A stretch of DNA of 64,000 bases from Zeus faber (GCA_960531495.1 OY482860.1:6269371-6333370); one strand, 5' to 3'; shown: positions 1 through 12,171, counted from the first letter of the stretch. Program-made: numbers and translations. The notes: generated from the sequence alone by a model not told the origin.

Positions 1-6
1 TCTCAC

Positions 7-123
7 CCGAACGGTCCCCCATTCCACGTCTTGGCCCCTCAGTCGAACGCCATGCACTCCCCCATCCCCCAGTCCATCTGACGCCTCTGCACCAGGTCCG
101 CCCTGCCACGCAGGGTGCGAGAC
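7..123 (-). pseudogene. ogdhl: ogdhl pseudogene exon with deletion and stop
   Basis: Reads SRTLRGRADLVQRRQMDWGM then GECMAFD and a TGA at 39-41; in a shifted frame LRGQDVEWGTVR and donor GTGAGA follow. The expected block between MAF and LSGQDVERGTF (about ten codons) is missing. The acceptor side is not recognisable and runs into a CA repeat. Confidence 0.82.
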
Positions 124-212
124 ACACGTAGGACACACACACACATGAATGCATATGCACATGTACACACACACGCACACACACACACGCGCGCACACAC
201 ACCAAATATGTC
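121..212. repeat. CA-rich microsatellite
   Basis: Interrupted CA/CG dinucleotide tract directly abutting the damaged ogdhl exon remnant; Z-DNA-prone alternating purine-pyrimidine sequence. Confidence 0.9.
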
Positions 213-1760
213 ACTGACATTTGACTAGAAGGTTTTTCAACGTTACATTTTCAAATTTCATATCCATACTGGGAGAGTGTTGTTGCAGACATTCTTTTAA
301 AATTAGATAAAATAAGACATTATTCATCCCTGTTGGCACATCCAGCATCATCCACATCCAGTGCAAGTCAAGAAAGAATAAAAAAGAATGAATACAATTT
401 AAAAACAACATCTGTCAACAGTGGTGTAGTCTTGTTTGTTGTAGTGGGTATACTGTGATTCCCTCCCAGCCTGGAGTGACTGAGAACGTCTCCCAGTTAC
501 ACACAAGGCTTTTTTTTGTTTCATTCAATAAGGAAAATAAATACATCTACCATCAAAAAAAAAAATCACACTGTTATCATTAGTTTTGTTTGGAGAAACA
601 GGGAACGGAGACGTATGAGGATCGCTCTGATCGCAGAGAGAGATCGCTGAGCAGAGACATCGCTTTGCTTCTTTGTTTTTTTGTTTTTTTTTGAAAGGTT
701 AAGAATACGGGAGATTTACGGGAAAATATATAAACACAGGACAGCGGGAGAGATGGGTAAAATAAGGGACAATCCCGGGAAAGGGAGAGGGTCGACAGGT
801 ATGTGATTGACATCTCAAAGGAGGTACCGGATCCAATCAAATAGGTGCCGGTCTCAATCCGGGAGCTCCCGGATCATGTTCCGGCAGGATCCGGGACAAA
901 TGAATCCCCTTACACATCTTTCTCAGGGAGGGAAAATAAATAACAGATAGACAAATAGATAAATAGAAGAATAGATCTACAATTTAAACACACTGTTGGC
1001 TCACTTGTTTCCGATTTAAGATCGATCTGATCGGGCAACAAAAAAATCAGGAAACAAAAGTTAACAAACAACCAAACAAACAAAACAAATAAACAGATAG
1101 ACATTAAAAAAAAAAGCCAGTGACTGCTCTATGCATACCCCCCTTTAGTATTAATTCCGGGGTTTACTGTGTCAGGTGAAGAGTGTATTTAAGCAGGGAT
1201 TTTCGCCCTGTGAAGAGAGGTGAAAAGCAATGGGCTGAGACGGTGCATTGTATCTCAGAGTGAAGCAGCACAGCAGCTGTGCGGCCGCTCTCTGAAGATC
1301 ACGGCTGCTGAAATATGTTTATGCGAGGTAATAAAAGAAAGACTAACTGGGCCCCGAGGTGTACGTGCCTTAACAGGGTTCATTCTGGCATTCCAAAATT
1401 AAATTCAAGGACGATAAAGTTATTTTTTAAGCAGTGAATATTTCCCACCATGCTGGATTAAATTTAAATTTCCCTGGCATAATCTATGTGGTGAAAGGGA
1501 TTCCAGAAATGTTTTATTACGTCACGATTTCAATAACAAAACCAGGCAGAATATCACAGGTTTTCAATGATCGCATTTTTTAAGCACAAAAGGGGCTATT
1601 TCTGAGGATTCTGAAATTCAAGCAGTTCAAGCACCTTTCAGGACCTTTAGTTTACTTGGGCACTGGAGTGCCCGGGCTGCACCGCGCTGATGGATGTGTG
1701 CTGAATCTTTGGTACAGTTTATCGCCACTGTGGCAGCACGTACGAGGCGGCGGGACTTAC
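213..1760. other. pseudogene intron, no gene seen
   Basis: AT-rich non-coding sequence with poly-A/T runs. Around 690-900 is a GC-richer patch rich in CGGGA words (CCGGGA, TACGGGAGATTTACGGG) that looks like a decayed transposable element. No further ogdhl exon is recognised. Confidence 0.6.
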
Positions 1761-1889
1761 CAGGGTGGCTCTTAAGGTCTTCCAGGGGCACAGAGCTGGT
1801 GCCCTGGCCGATGTGCTGCGGAACCTCCTCTGCCAGGCCCGTCGGGGGGCAACTCATGCTCTTTGGCTCCCCCTCCACCGTGAAGAAAT
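1761..1889 (-). pseudogene. ogdhl: ogdhl pseudogene exon, open but diverged
   Basis: Encodes DFFTVEGEPKSMSCPPTGLA, EEVPQHIGQGTSSVPLEDLK and SHP; exact expected length 129 nt, donor G|GTAAGT, acceptor CTGCTCAG. The stretch EEVPQHIGQGT has more replacements than the flanking sequence. Confidence 0.93.
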
Positions 1890-1946
1890 CTGAGCAGAGA
1901 AACAATCATTATTCTGGACTGTAGATTGTGTTTTCACTATTTTTTA

Positions 1947-1947
<1 letters not shown>

Positions 1948-1979
<32 letters not shown>

Positions 1980-2310
1980 ATTATTATTATTATTATGGGT
2001 CCAGCCCGAAGGTTTTTTTGCTTGGATTTTTAATATTATTCTCCTAGCCATATTCACCGGTCAAGGTGTCTGGTGCTCAGAAACCTTCTAACCTACGGAC
2101 AAGAAAGAATAGGATTTGTATTCGGGCCAGTCCACACATGCTGTGGTCGAAGTTTGAGCCACATCAGACTATATCTGTAGGAGGAGTAAAAAAACATGTT
2201 TCTCCTGAGCCGACGTACTCCGTGGAAATAGCCGAGCGAAGAGACTAGAAGTGGTGGAGAGTGGTGGAGCGGAGCGCTTTGTGACATCATCATCCAATAT
2301 GGTATATACA
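1948..2310 (+). repeat. ATT microsatellite plus GGGTCCAGCCCG repeat module
   Basis: An ATT tract runs to about 1,996, followed by GGGTCCAGCCCGAAGG, about 300 bp of diverged sequence, and the recurring end TTTGTGACATCATCATCCAA. Same module as at 3,021, 10,048, 12,226 and 18,388. Confidence 0.7.
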
Positions 2311-2979
2311 GGTACTGCTCACTTAACGACTGAGTGTCGTTCCTAGGACCAGGTTGTTGAGTGAATTGGTCGATAAACGAGGACCAGTGTTATTTCACAG
2401 TAAGTTGGCGTGGCGATTGCAAACGCTAGTGAAGAGAATACTGACAGACTGCGGGAACGAGACTGACAATGAGAACGGTGTTGCGCGATGAGATGCTTGA
2501 CACTGACACGCAGCGCACAGCACAAACTGGTCAGAGAGCTGGACGTAAGTCCAAATGGACGTTAAACAGGAGTACCTGTACCTGTATGTGCAGGGTATGA
2601 CTCTGAAGGGGCGTTCACATAGGCCGCATTGTGCGCTGTGCTATTGGCTTAAACCGGAGTTTTTCATCATAAACTGCAAACCCTTTTATTCCCCCAGTGA
2701 GTTCACACCATTCACTCTGATCGGTGTTTACATTCCGCCGCAAGCCAAGATCAGGATCAGATACTGGAGGAGGAGACTCTCTAGTTACTGTATCGTCCTC
2801 GGGGTGGGATCTGCCCTGGGTCGAGACGAGAGACAGCAGGAACTGATGCTGTGTTCAATGAGATCCAGGTGAAGCCGTGAAATGGTCGCAAGAATTTGAG
2901 TAAGTGAACCTATTATTTTCAGTTAAAGGAGGGTTTCCAGTATCTGTTTTTTGGCTTGTTTTCACATTGGTGCAATTTC

Positions 2980-4135
2980 TACGTCTAACCTAGACCCGGT
3001 GCATTGCTGCCTGCACCTATATGTAGGGGTCCAGCCCGCATTGTTGTTATTTCTCGGATATTTATGGTTATTTTTTCTCCTTGGAATTTTTTGTACTATA
3101 AGTGGCACACAACAACCACAAAACCCATTGACATGGTTGAGGTCTCCTTAGAACCGAGACGTCTCAGACATCTCGTGGTACAAGACCCAGCATTTCGTTT
3201 TCTTTTGCCCTGTTTGTAAATATACGCATTCTGCTCACTATCTAACGCGGCGTTGTGTCCCTCCTTATTTTTGCGGATCGAATCTCAAAGCAGATTTTGA
3301 TGCCACTTAAATAAAATTGTAACTCGTGCTGTGTTTCATATAACCCGTAAAACTGTAATACATACCAAACACGGCTAAACTGGACCCAGTGCATTGCTGC
3401 CCACAGCTATATTTAGGGGTCATATTGTTATTGCTCCGATTTTTATTATTATTCTTCTCCTTGGCATTTTTCAGGCGTAAAGTGTTTAACACAACAACCG
3501 CTGGAGCTACGGACATGTTCGAGGTCTCGTTAGAACCGGGACGTCAAAGCAACCGCTGGAGCTACGGACATGTTCGAGGTCTCGTTAGAAGAGGGACGTC
3601 AAAGGACATTTCGTTGTTCAACTCTAATCTATATCGATCCAAATTCGGAGTAGGAAATAGTGAAAAACAATGAAATTTGACCAGAAGTAGCCGAAAGTTT
3701 GTGCATCGCCGATATGCCAAGGTTCTAAAACTTCCCAGGCGGGTGGTGGAGCGAGATGAGTTTGTGGAGTAAGATGCTTTGTGACTGTGGCAGACCAAGG
3801 TGGGTGGTTAAGCCCCGGCTGGAGACGGCAGCATGGCTTCCTTCCCTGTGACCGCACAGCTGCCCCGAGTCGGCCGAATCGATTGGTCCGATCCAGGGCA
3901 GGGAGCGTTCTTAATGTTTGCCTGTCTTGCAGAGGAGATCGTGCACGGGCTCGTCAGCTGACCAGGAGACAGAGCCATTCCTCCTGCGCAAGCCTTTCTG
4001 TTCGACTTAATAATAAAAAACTCTCGCCATGTTAGCAAACCACCGCCAGAAAGACTCTCTAAACCCCGCCCTAAAGCCCTACCTAGGGGCAGAGACTCCC
4101 ACAGTGACATCATCATCCAATTTGCCTTATATTGT
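2980..4135 (+). repeat. two adjacent copies of the GGACCC...TAGGGGTC repeat family
   Basis: Copy one starts at about 2,991 (ACCCGGTGCATTGCTGCCTG, then TAGGGGTCCAGCCCG at 3,024). Copy two starts at about 3,318 (TTGTAACTCGTGCTGTGTTTC), reads through CTGGACCCAGTGCATTGCTG and TAGGGGTC, contains a 55-bp tandem duplication, and ends near 4,115 with GTGACATCATCATCCAA. No protein-coding content is supported. Confidence 0.7.
3495..3604 (+). repeat. 55-bp tandem duplication
   Basis: The unit beginning CAACCGCTGGAGCTACGGAC occurs at 3,495 and again at 3,550, nearly identical except where CCGGGACG reads GAGGGACG. Confidence 0.95.
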
Positions 4136-5572
4136 CAGGTTGTGGCTACAAATGCACATTTGCACCGTCTGAGCTACGTAGTGAAGTGTGTGTGTGTGAG
4201 CGTGTGTGTATCCCCTTTCCTGCTTGACGTTGGAGGGGCTTTTCACTTGTGTGAATCAAGCAAATATTTTTGTAACTATGACTTATTAAAGATTATGATT
4301 TTGGAAACAGAGGTTCTGAGAAATCAGCCTTTAAAGTTGAAAGCATTTCCAGACTTCCACAGCACAAAATACCCATTTAGAAACACAATTAGTGCTTTAA
4401 ATGGTTACATTTGGACAGTGCTGTACTCATTCAATGAGATAATGTTGTATGGGTTTTGTGGAAATAATGTTGAATCATTCCTTTATAAAAAATATTGGAA
4501 AATGCATAATTCAAGTTAATCCTTTAATTTTAAGTTTAAGTTTACGTTAAGTTTTTTTTTCCATTCTAAGTTCATGCTCACAATACTTACATGTGCCTTC
4601 TATTATTCTGTAACTTCTAAACATTCCCATTTCCTACAGTTATTCTTTTAAAACAATAATAGTTTTTAAGAAAGGGTCACTTTTCAGACGTCGCGCATGA
4701 ACACCAGGGGACATCAATTCCCAGAATGCAATCGGCAGAGTCCTCCCAGCCATTTGCATTCTGGGGATTGTTGTCTTCTGGGATCACCCCGCTGCGCCGC
4801 CTTGCACTGCCAGTTTCGCGATATAATTGAGCTTCTGCCACCCTGTTCTCGTAATCCATAACAACACGGAGATTGCGTTTTCACAGAGAAGTGACATTTC
4901 TTGCTTCTGGTGTTTCATTTGTTGTTGCTGTTGCATTGAAACATTGTTACAGAAGTGACTTCAGCTCTTCTTCTTCATGTCCTCCGAGCCAGCGTCAGCG
5001 AAACAGTTTTTTTTACCACACGAAGAAGACCCGGCGTTCGTTGACGTTGGTGTGACTTATTTTTCCCTGTGAAATGCTGGTGGAGCAAGTAGCCTCGACT
5101 TTTTAATATCTATATAATATTTTGAATTCAAACTCAGTTTTGAAAATACGTTGAGAGATGTAAAAAAAACTTGAGGAATGTCAAATCTGCTATAATCGGG
5201 TTTTGGAGGAAAAAAGGGAATTTTCAATGTTTTTCACATCTAGCCAAAAGTAGGCTGCCCTGAAATTTGGTTAGCGTGTGAAGGGTCAGATTTGATCTCT
5301 TTTGCCCTTTTTTAAAAAAACGCATTCTGTTCGCATCTAGCTCAGTGCCGCCTTATTTTGTGGCATTCAAGCGAGTCGTTACATACAAACTGTAAGCGTT
5401 GAAAACAGTCCAAAACATATTCCATGTTTGTGTCCTCACACATGGAGTTCGCTTGCAGCTCCAGAGCAACGGGTCAGAATCGTGTATGTTTTATGTTAGT
5501 TTAGTTGATGAAATCTCTGATTGTTACTCGTTTTAATAGCAATGCTGATGTAAAGAGGAGCAACGGCACAGA

Positions 5573-5693
5573 CTAATGCTGCGTTCCATGGAAACTCGAA
5601 AAATTGTAATTGGTTTTAATACTGGACCCTGTGTATTGCTGCATGCAGCTATATTCATTATTATTATTAGTTGTAGTAATAGTTAGTCTTATT

Positions 5694-5743
<50 letters not shown>

Positions 5744-5835
5744 TAGCTGCAGGCAGCAATACACAGGGCCCAGTTTGGTCGTGCGTTTTACAGTTTCCCG
5801 GGTTCTCTGAAACGCAGCACGATTTCCCGAGTTTA
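5573..5835. repeat. inverted pair of repeat-family ends around an AAT microsatellite
   Basis: The left arm (plus) reads CTGGACCCTGTGTATTGCTG then CATGCAGCTATATT. The right arm (minus) is the reverse complement, with GCTGCAGGCAGCAATACACA then GGGCCCAG, continuing to AAACGCAGCACGAT. Between them lies a run of AAT. The layout is a fold-back element. Confidence 0.85.
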
Positions 5836-6242
5836 CAATAAACGCCGCATGCTCGTCTTGTGGAGCAACCACAATGTGGTCCACACGCTCCAGCCCTCCT
5901 GTCTTTAAAACAACTGTCCATGTTTGTCTGTAAACCAGAACTTTTCATTGTTATGACTCATCGTGTTGTCCGTGGAAATAGAGCTGCACTCTCACAGGCA
6001 CCGCTTGGTTCTATGTCGGGCACGTCATTTGTTTGTTGAGTTTTTTCCTTGGATTACATTTCGGTAAGTTACATTTCCATGAAATACGAAAAACTTTGTG
6101 GTATTTCTGTGAGTAATCACCATTGCACAGCTTCTATTTTTCGAACGCCTCGCTGGATCTTCAACACATCACTCAGTCGCACACTTCAGTCGTTTAGTAG
6201 TAAGTCTAAATGACGTACGTAAGTTTTTAAGGACTTGCTTTT

Positions 6243-6385
6243 GTTGTATTTTTCATTAATCCGGCAAAGTAATGGGGACCACAGATGTAAAATATCAATC
6301 GAGCAGATCTATTGACATCTAACAGGTAAGAAGCTATATAAATATACATGTAAATCAACAGTTTGGCAACGTTGAAACGGCTGGA
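6243..6385 (+). repeat. repeat copy A, inverted relative to 9,305-9,445
   Basis: TTCATTAATCCGGCAAAGTA through GCTATATAAATATACATGTA to GGCTGGACCCC. The reverse complement of 9,305-9,445 aligns along most of its length with about one difference per five bases by eye. Confidence 0.8.
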
Positions 6386-6477
6386 CCCCTAATAATAACA
6401 ACCTTCATTTGTATAAAACAACATGGTACTCAAAGGGCTTTGAATTAACAGAAGGCAATCAAATAGTAACAATATTA

Positions 6478-6479
6478 AC

Positions 6480-6526
<47 letters not shown>

Positions 6527-6530
6527 AAGA
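6478..6530. repeat. AAT microsatellite
   Basis: About sixteen AAT units with minor interruptions. Confidence 0.95.
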
Positions 6531-6805
6531 AAAACACAAACAAGCAAAATCTATTTAATGTAAATAATAGTAAAGGAAAAAAAAAATAAACAAAAACAAA
6601 CAAACAAATACATTTATACATATTCTCACCAAAATTAGAAATATGAATTTCCCCGACAAGGCGGCCCACAGTAAATAAATAAACGTTTGAACAATTAAAT
6701 TCTCTACAGATTATGAACTGTGTCGTACTATTTAACTATTAAATTCTTAACTGCAATAACTAAACTATTCATCAAATGCTGGAGAAAAAGGATAATTTAT
6801 TTTAC

Positions 6806-6908
6806 CCGGCCAGGGAGAGTCCAGCCAGTGACAGATATGTAAGATCCTTTCATCTTTGGAGCTGGTGTGCGCCTCCTCACAGATCCTGTCATACTTGGCA
6901 ACTTCCTC
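6806..6908 (-). pseudogene. ogdhl: ogdhl pseudogene exon, undamaged
   Basis: Encodes [20 protein letters not shown] then [14 protein letters not shown]; 103 nt, exactly as expected, acceptor CTTGTAG, donor G|GTAAAA. Lys of [11 protein letters not shown] is Cys here. Confidence 0.94.
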
Positions 6909-7587
6909 CTACAAGCAGGGGTAGGGATGTGTGTTTGGAACAAAACATAAAATATGCTATTTATGGCAAAATATAGAATAGGTTTACGTCCATGAACCAC
7001 TTTGTATTGTCTATTTGTATTTTAGATTGTATTTGTATTCTCCCGGCAGCTATTGCATAAGAGAACTCCCTTTTTCCCCTGTTAAAAAAGGTTTAAATAA
7101 AGGTGTCTATCATAAATCAATACAGAATGTGTATAATAGTGTGTGTATATGTGTTGCTGCTGCATCAGAAGTGCCTTCTCCAGTAATTTTTTCTTCCGTA
7201 AAACCTCCTGAATAACAGTAAGGAATCCATCTAGTGTTAAGATTTGTTTACCCTCGACATCCAGCGATATTGCTGTGAAATGCATCAATAAAACAAGATT
7301 TTAAGTGGGTTTCTGAGCATCAGTGAGTTCATTGAGCGGCACCCGGCATCTGAGGACTATTTCCACTTCCCACGGCCTAAACTATGAGCGATTGTTGGGC
7401 AACGTGATGGAAGTCGAGTAGTAAATTGAAACTGGGCTGCAGCTTTGCTGCCTCAACAGATTTAGCTGCGGGACAGGGTGATATTTAGGTGTGATTTAAT
7501 GCGCTTAGTTCAGCAGACAGCAGTACAAACAGACTGCACTGAGAAGCAGCCAACAGTCTTAACGCTGAACACAAACTGAGATGGAAC

Positions 7588-7740
7588 CTCAAACTCCTGC
7601 AGCGTCACAACGCCTTCTGGGATCAGTTTGTCGGAGTATTTCTTCAGCACGTACTCCTGGCGGCAGATCTGCCTGTACATCAGCGGCTGCGTGAACATCG
7701 GCTCGTCCATCTCGTTGTGGCCAAACCGCCGGTAGCACAC
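7588..7740 (-). pseudogene. ogdhl: ogdhl pseudogene exon, undamaged
   Basis: Encodes [40 protein letters not shown] and [11 protein letters not shown]; exact expected length 153 nt, no stop, GT/AG sites present. [20 protein letters not shown] is a family signature. Confidence 0.95.
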
Positions 7741-8345
7741 CTGGAGACGTGGGTACACAGGCAGTCGGGATATAAATCTCACCCATCAGAGGTTTTTAAA
7801 GTGGTAATCCATAAGATCGTCTGTGGTGGGGGGATTTCACTACAAGTCCCATTGAATTAAAAACTGGGTTTTTTTTCTCAACATCAGGGTTGAGTCTTGT
7901 TTTGGCTCTCAATTTCAAGGTGGCTGAGTTTTTGGTCACTTTCTTTTCTTGAAAATTTGCTTTCTTCTGATGGATTGATATTTTTCTTCCCCCAATTGAG
8001 GTGGTGGGAGTATTTTTTTATCTGAGGGTGTTCTTTTTTGTGCATGTCCATCTACAGTAAGTCGACAGTTTACTGACCACAACTAGCCCACGCTGTTTTA
8101 TCAAATTCACCGTGGCTGCCTTTCACTTCTTGCACGTGGTGGACCGCATCACCAACAATGGAAACAGCATAAAGCTCATTCATGAGGCAAATACATTGAA
8201 TGTCTGTTTCTTCATAAAGTGCCATTGAATATCTAAATAAATTGAATAAAAAGATTCTGCAACAAAATAATCTAACAGATTACCACTTGGAGAGAATTAG
8301 GCTATTTACAGCTCAGTAATACGTTGTAAACTCGCCTGGACAGAC

Positions 8346-8525
8346 CAGGTCAATGACGACGCCCTTGTTGAAGGTGGTCCGCCACTCCGCGGCCACGTGG
8401 CACACGTACATCACGGCCTCTCGGTCGTCGGCATTCACGTGGAAGATGGGCGCGTTAACCACTCATGCCACGTCCGTGGGGTAGGGAGAGGAGCGAGCCA
8501 CCCGGGGGTCCGTGGTGAAGCCGAT
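8346..8525 (-). pseudogene. ogdhl: ogdhl pseudogene exon with an in-frame stop
   Basis: Encodes IGFTTDPRVARSSPYPTDVA, stop (TGA at 8,463-8,465), [39 protein letters not shown]. Exact expected length 180 nt. The stop sits at a conserved arginine and is what a CGA to TGA CpG transition would give. Confidence 0.94.
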
Positions 8526-8627
8526 CTGTTTAGGTCATGATACAATTACTTTCTGTTAATTTTAGTAGTTGTGAAAAAAGGTTATATTAATATGTATATT
8601 TATTATAAGTATTTTTATTAGAATGAT

Positions 8628-8703
8628 TATTAGGGGTTCCACCTGCGGGCTAGACCCCTAATAACCGTTGCCGTACAATTGCGGGTTTCCGTAATTGTAC
8701 GGC
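8628..8703. repeat. two consecutive short hairpins in a GGGGTCC-type repeat module
   Basis: First hairpin: TTATTAGGGGT (8,628-8,638) pairs with ACCCCTAATAA (8,654-8,664). Second: GCCGTACAATT (8,670-8,680) pairs perfectly with AATTGTACGGC (8,693-8,703). The module then continues TTATTGTTATTGTT as in other copies. Confidence 0.85.
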
Positions 8704-9304
8704 AGCCGCTTATTGTTATTGTTAGAGGGAAAAAGGGGGGAAAATTCTCTGAATTTTGAAGTCTAAAACTATCTGGAAAACCAAATTCCGCATTACACAT
8801 GATCACGGTTAATGTCTTGTCTGCACCGCACAGTCACAAAGACGTTGTGTTTGAAGTTTCATCCAAATCGATCCACATACGGAGCAGATATTAGAAAAAG
8901 AACAACCTAATTTAAAGCGATTTTAAGACCGACTTGCCAGTACGCCAGTCCAAAATATGTTGAACCGGCTAAAACTATATGGAACACATACTTTAGCCTG
9001 AGTTAGAATCTCCCTCTCTCCCTGAAGTATCGTTTTTACCGCTATGTAACAAGCATCTCGTGGTTTAAATTTCATCCAAAACGATCCACATATGGAGGAG
9101 ATATTAGTTAAAAACCTAACAACTTTGAACCAAATATTCGGTTGGTCATTAACAGACACATCACACATCTCGTTCTTAAATAAAGAAGATGCAATTTACA
9201 GTAAACGCTTTATTACATCATCATATTCCTTACTATAAATGTACAGATTACAATCAAGAATATCCAGTTGGACCGTGTCTATTGGGCGGCGTGAACTCGG
9301 TCAC

Positions 9305-9445
9305 TTTGTAATCTTTAGAAGTTACCAAACTATCGATTTACTTGTATATTTATATAGCATCTTACTTGGTAGATACCAGTAGACCTGATAGATTGATGTT
9401 TTAAATCCATGGTCCCAATTACTTTGCCGGATTAATGAAAAAATA
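9305..9445 (-). repeat. repeat copy B, inverted partner of 6,243-6,385
   Basis: On the minus strand reads TTCATTAATCCGGCAAAGTA through GCTATATAAATATACAAGTA, matching copy A. Confidence 0.8.
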
Positions 9446-9892
9446 AATAGAAAATAATCCTTGAAATATCGTCTGAGCGTCTTTAACTACACTTAACAAA
9501 CTGTAATGAAAAGGCAGAAAGTGTTTGTGATCTTGACTAATTATTCCATAATAATTCAAGTGCAAATTATGTTAAAGTTACATAAATGTTATCCGCATTA
9601 CAATATAGGCAAGTAATCTATTAAACTGTATTTTATAATTGCACATTACTAACATAAAATGTACAATAAAGTAGAAATGACAAATAACATGTATTTATAT
9701 ATTTTTTAAATTAAATGTATTTATTGTAATTGTTATGAAAAGTAATTACAAAAGTTATTTTTGATATTCTTACAGATGCCGAAAAATAGCCGAAAGTTAA
9801 AGACAATAAAGAAGCCATTGTCAAAAAATCCAGTCGTCAAGGTCAGTCACAATAGCAAAAGCAACCAGACAGACTGGAGGGAGCCCATGCTG

Positions 9893-10250
9893 TGTTCAAG
9901 TAAACTTGGAAAATCGCGCTGCGTTTCAGGGAACCTGGGAAACTGTAAAGAGCACCCAACACGACTAAACTGGACCCCGTGTATTGCTGCCTGCAGCTAT
10001 ATTTATTATTATTATTATTATGATTATTATTATTATTATTATTATTAGGGGTCCAGCCCAAAGGGCTATTGTTATTGCTCGGATTTTTGCTATTTTGTTA
10101 ATCTTCTTGGCATTTTCATTATGAACTGAGGTTATACAGATATTTCTGGTTTTAGATGTCGCGATTGCCGCAGCTTTGATCCCACCCTGTGACGGCGGAA
10201 TTGAGGAGGCGCTGAGAGTGTTTTTGAAAAAAATAATAATAATTAAAAAA
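9893..10250 (+). repeat. repeat-family copy with both modules joined by an ATT tract
   Basis: GCGCTGCGTTTCAGGGAACC, then AAACTGGACCCCGTGTATTG and CTGCCTGCAGCTATATT, an ATT tract (about 10,001-10,048), then AGGGGTCCAGCCCAAAGGGC and TATTGTTATTGCTCGGATTT. This is the best single example of the full arrangement. Confidence 0.85.
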
Positions 10251-11048
10251 AAAAAAAGTTTTATAAAAAATTGCAAATAAGTTCATCTGATTAGAGGGGG
10301 GGTGTCCAGGATAGTGTGAAAGGAGAGGAGAGAGGGAAGTGAGGAGAGTGCTCGAGCGAGTGGAAGGAGAGAGTGTCTGAATTCAGAATTCTTACTAGGA
10401 CTAGATGTTACAATCCCTAAAAATTCTGCGCAACGGCCTTGATTGGGGTTGGGGAAGTCCTCTTGGGTGGGGTTGAGTTTGGCGGTGACCTCTTGGAGAT
10501 GTTTCCACCTATACGACACAGAGCAGTCAGGAACAAAATATTAAAAAAAAAAAGTTATTGTTTGTTGGTGTTACAAAATATTTAAATCGCTGTTGTTTCC
10601 AATACTCCTCCTCTCACTCCAACATCGACGCGTCCAGGACCCTTCACCGCGTAGCCTGGTGGAGCCGGTGAAAAAACACGCTGCGCCCACATGTCCGGTG
10701 GATTTCTAACAGTCATCTACTGTATGTGGGAACAGACTCCACAGGGAACTTCTCCATAAAGGAGAACAATGTGGGAATGACTGTCTACTGTCTTTGCCGG
10801 ATATTTTTGTATCTAGCAATGTTACGGATTCCATGTGGGAAAGGGGCTCTAGGGGTACAGGGCGGGTACATCTTGCACAAGCGCTTCGCTTTCCCCGCCG
10901 TCTGCACGAGAGAACGGAATGAGAGTGGGTGGAGGAAGTACCTTCTTTGGAGGCAGAGAGTGTGGGACAGCTTGAAAAAGATCACGCTGGTTGAATAATT
11001 TTGGTTTAATAACAGATAACATGCACACACACACAGGTGTGCGCACAA

Positions 11049-11082
<34 letters not shown>

Positions 11083-12119
11083 TATCTAATACATAGTATG
11101 CCATTCTCATCTGGTACCCGCGCTTCAGTAAAATAAACTAAAGCTTTTCAAAACATTGCTGTGTTCTCCTGGATGATTGAATGGGCTTGAAACAATGAAT
11201 GAGACGAAAAGATTCCTTTATTGCTACAGCAATGTTCCGGAAGTGATAATGTACATAATAGCAGTGTTTAGAATAGGGATGTGACGGTATGATAATCATA
11301 CTACTCAATAACACGATTTTGGTTATATGACGGTATCTGGTTTTATATAAACCTATTGGATATAAATATATATATATTTTGAACATTTCGGATATTTTGG
11401 AGAGGGCATTTCAAGATTCAAGATTCCTTTGAGTGTAGCCTTTGTTCGCATATAATGGGCCTTCGTTGTGTGATCCGAACAGGTCACACGGAGCCCAAAC
11501 ATGTGCAAACACAACCCCCTGAAGAAAGTGCGAATGGAGAAATAGCCTTCTTTCACTGAGGTGAAAATCCCATGCCATGAGAATGTCATTCATGCTGTAT
11601 TTCTGCTCATTAATGCCCTAAAAATTATAATTTGTGCCGCGACCCTTTTTGATATATTAACATTGTATTTCGTGAGATGTTATGCAACTTCCCATTACTC
11701 GATAGGTGACCAAAAGTCCTAATGTGTGCGGGACAAAATGTTTTTGTTTTTTTTTGAAAAATTTAATAAAAAAAAAAACATAAACACATGTTCCTTAATT
11801 TTTTTGCATGTTCAGAAAATCATCTGGCGACCCCCAGAAAACAACATTTATCAATCGAAGTGATTGAATTGAACAAACCCTGTAGCCTCGGGTAAGGACG
11901 CTCCAGGCAGGGAGGGAGGGAGGGCGGAGGGACAAATATTAAACAACAACAAATAATCATTGCAGTCTCCGGGGATTTTAACCATGTCACCCTGACAGAA
12001 ACACTGGAAACATTCCCTCAGTTTGTGAATTGCTCCATTAGGGAGAACAAATGAAGAGTTGTTTGTATAGTCGCTGAAAATGTTGTAATTTTGATAAATT
12101 AGGACATAAAACAATTTTT

Positions 12120-12171
12120 TTGAAAATGATCATTTATTATTTTTATTATTATGATGATGATTATGATAATT

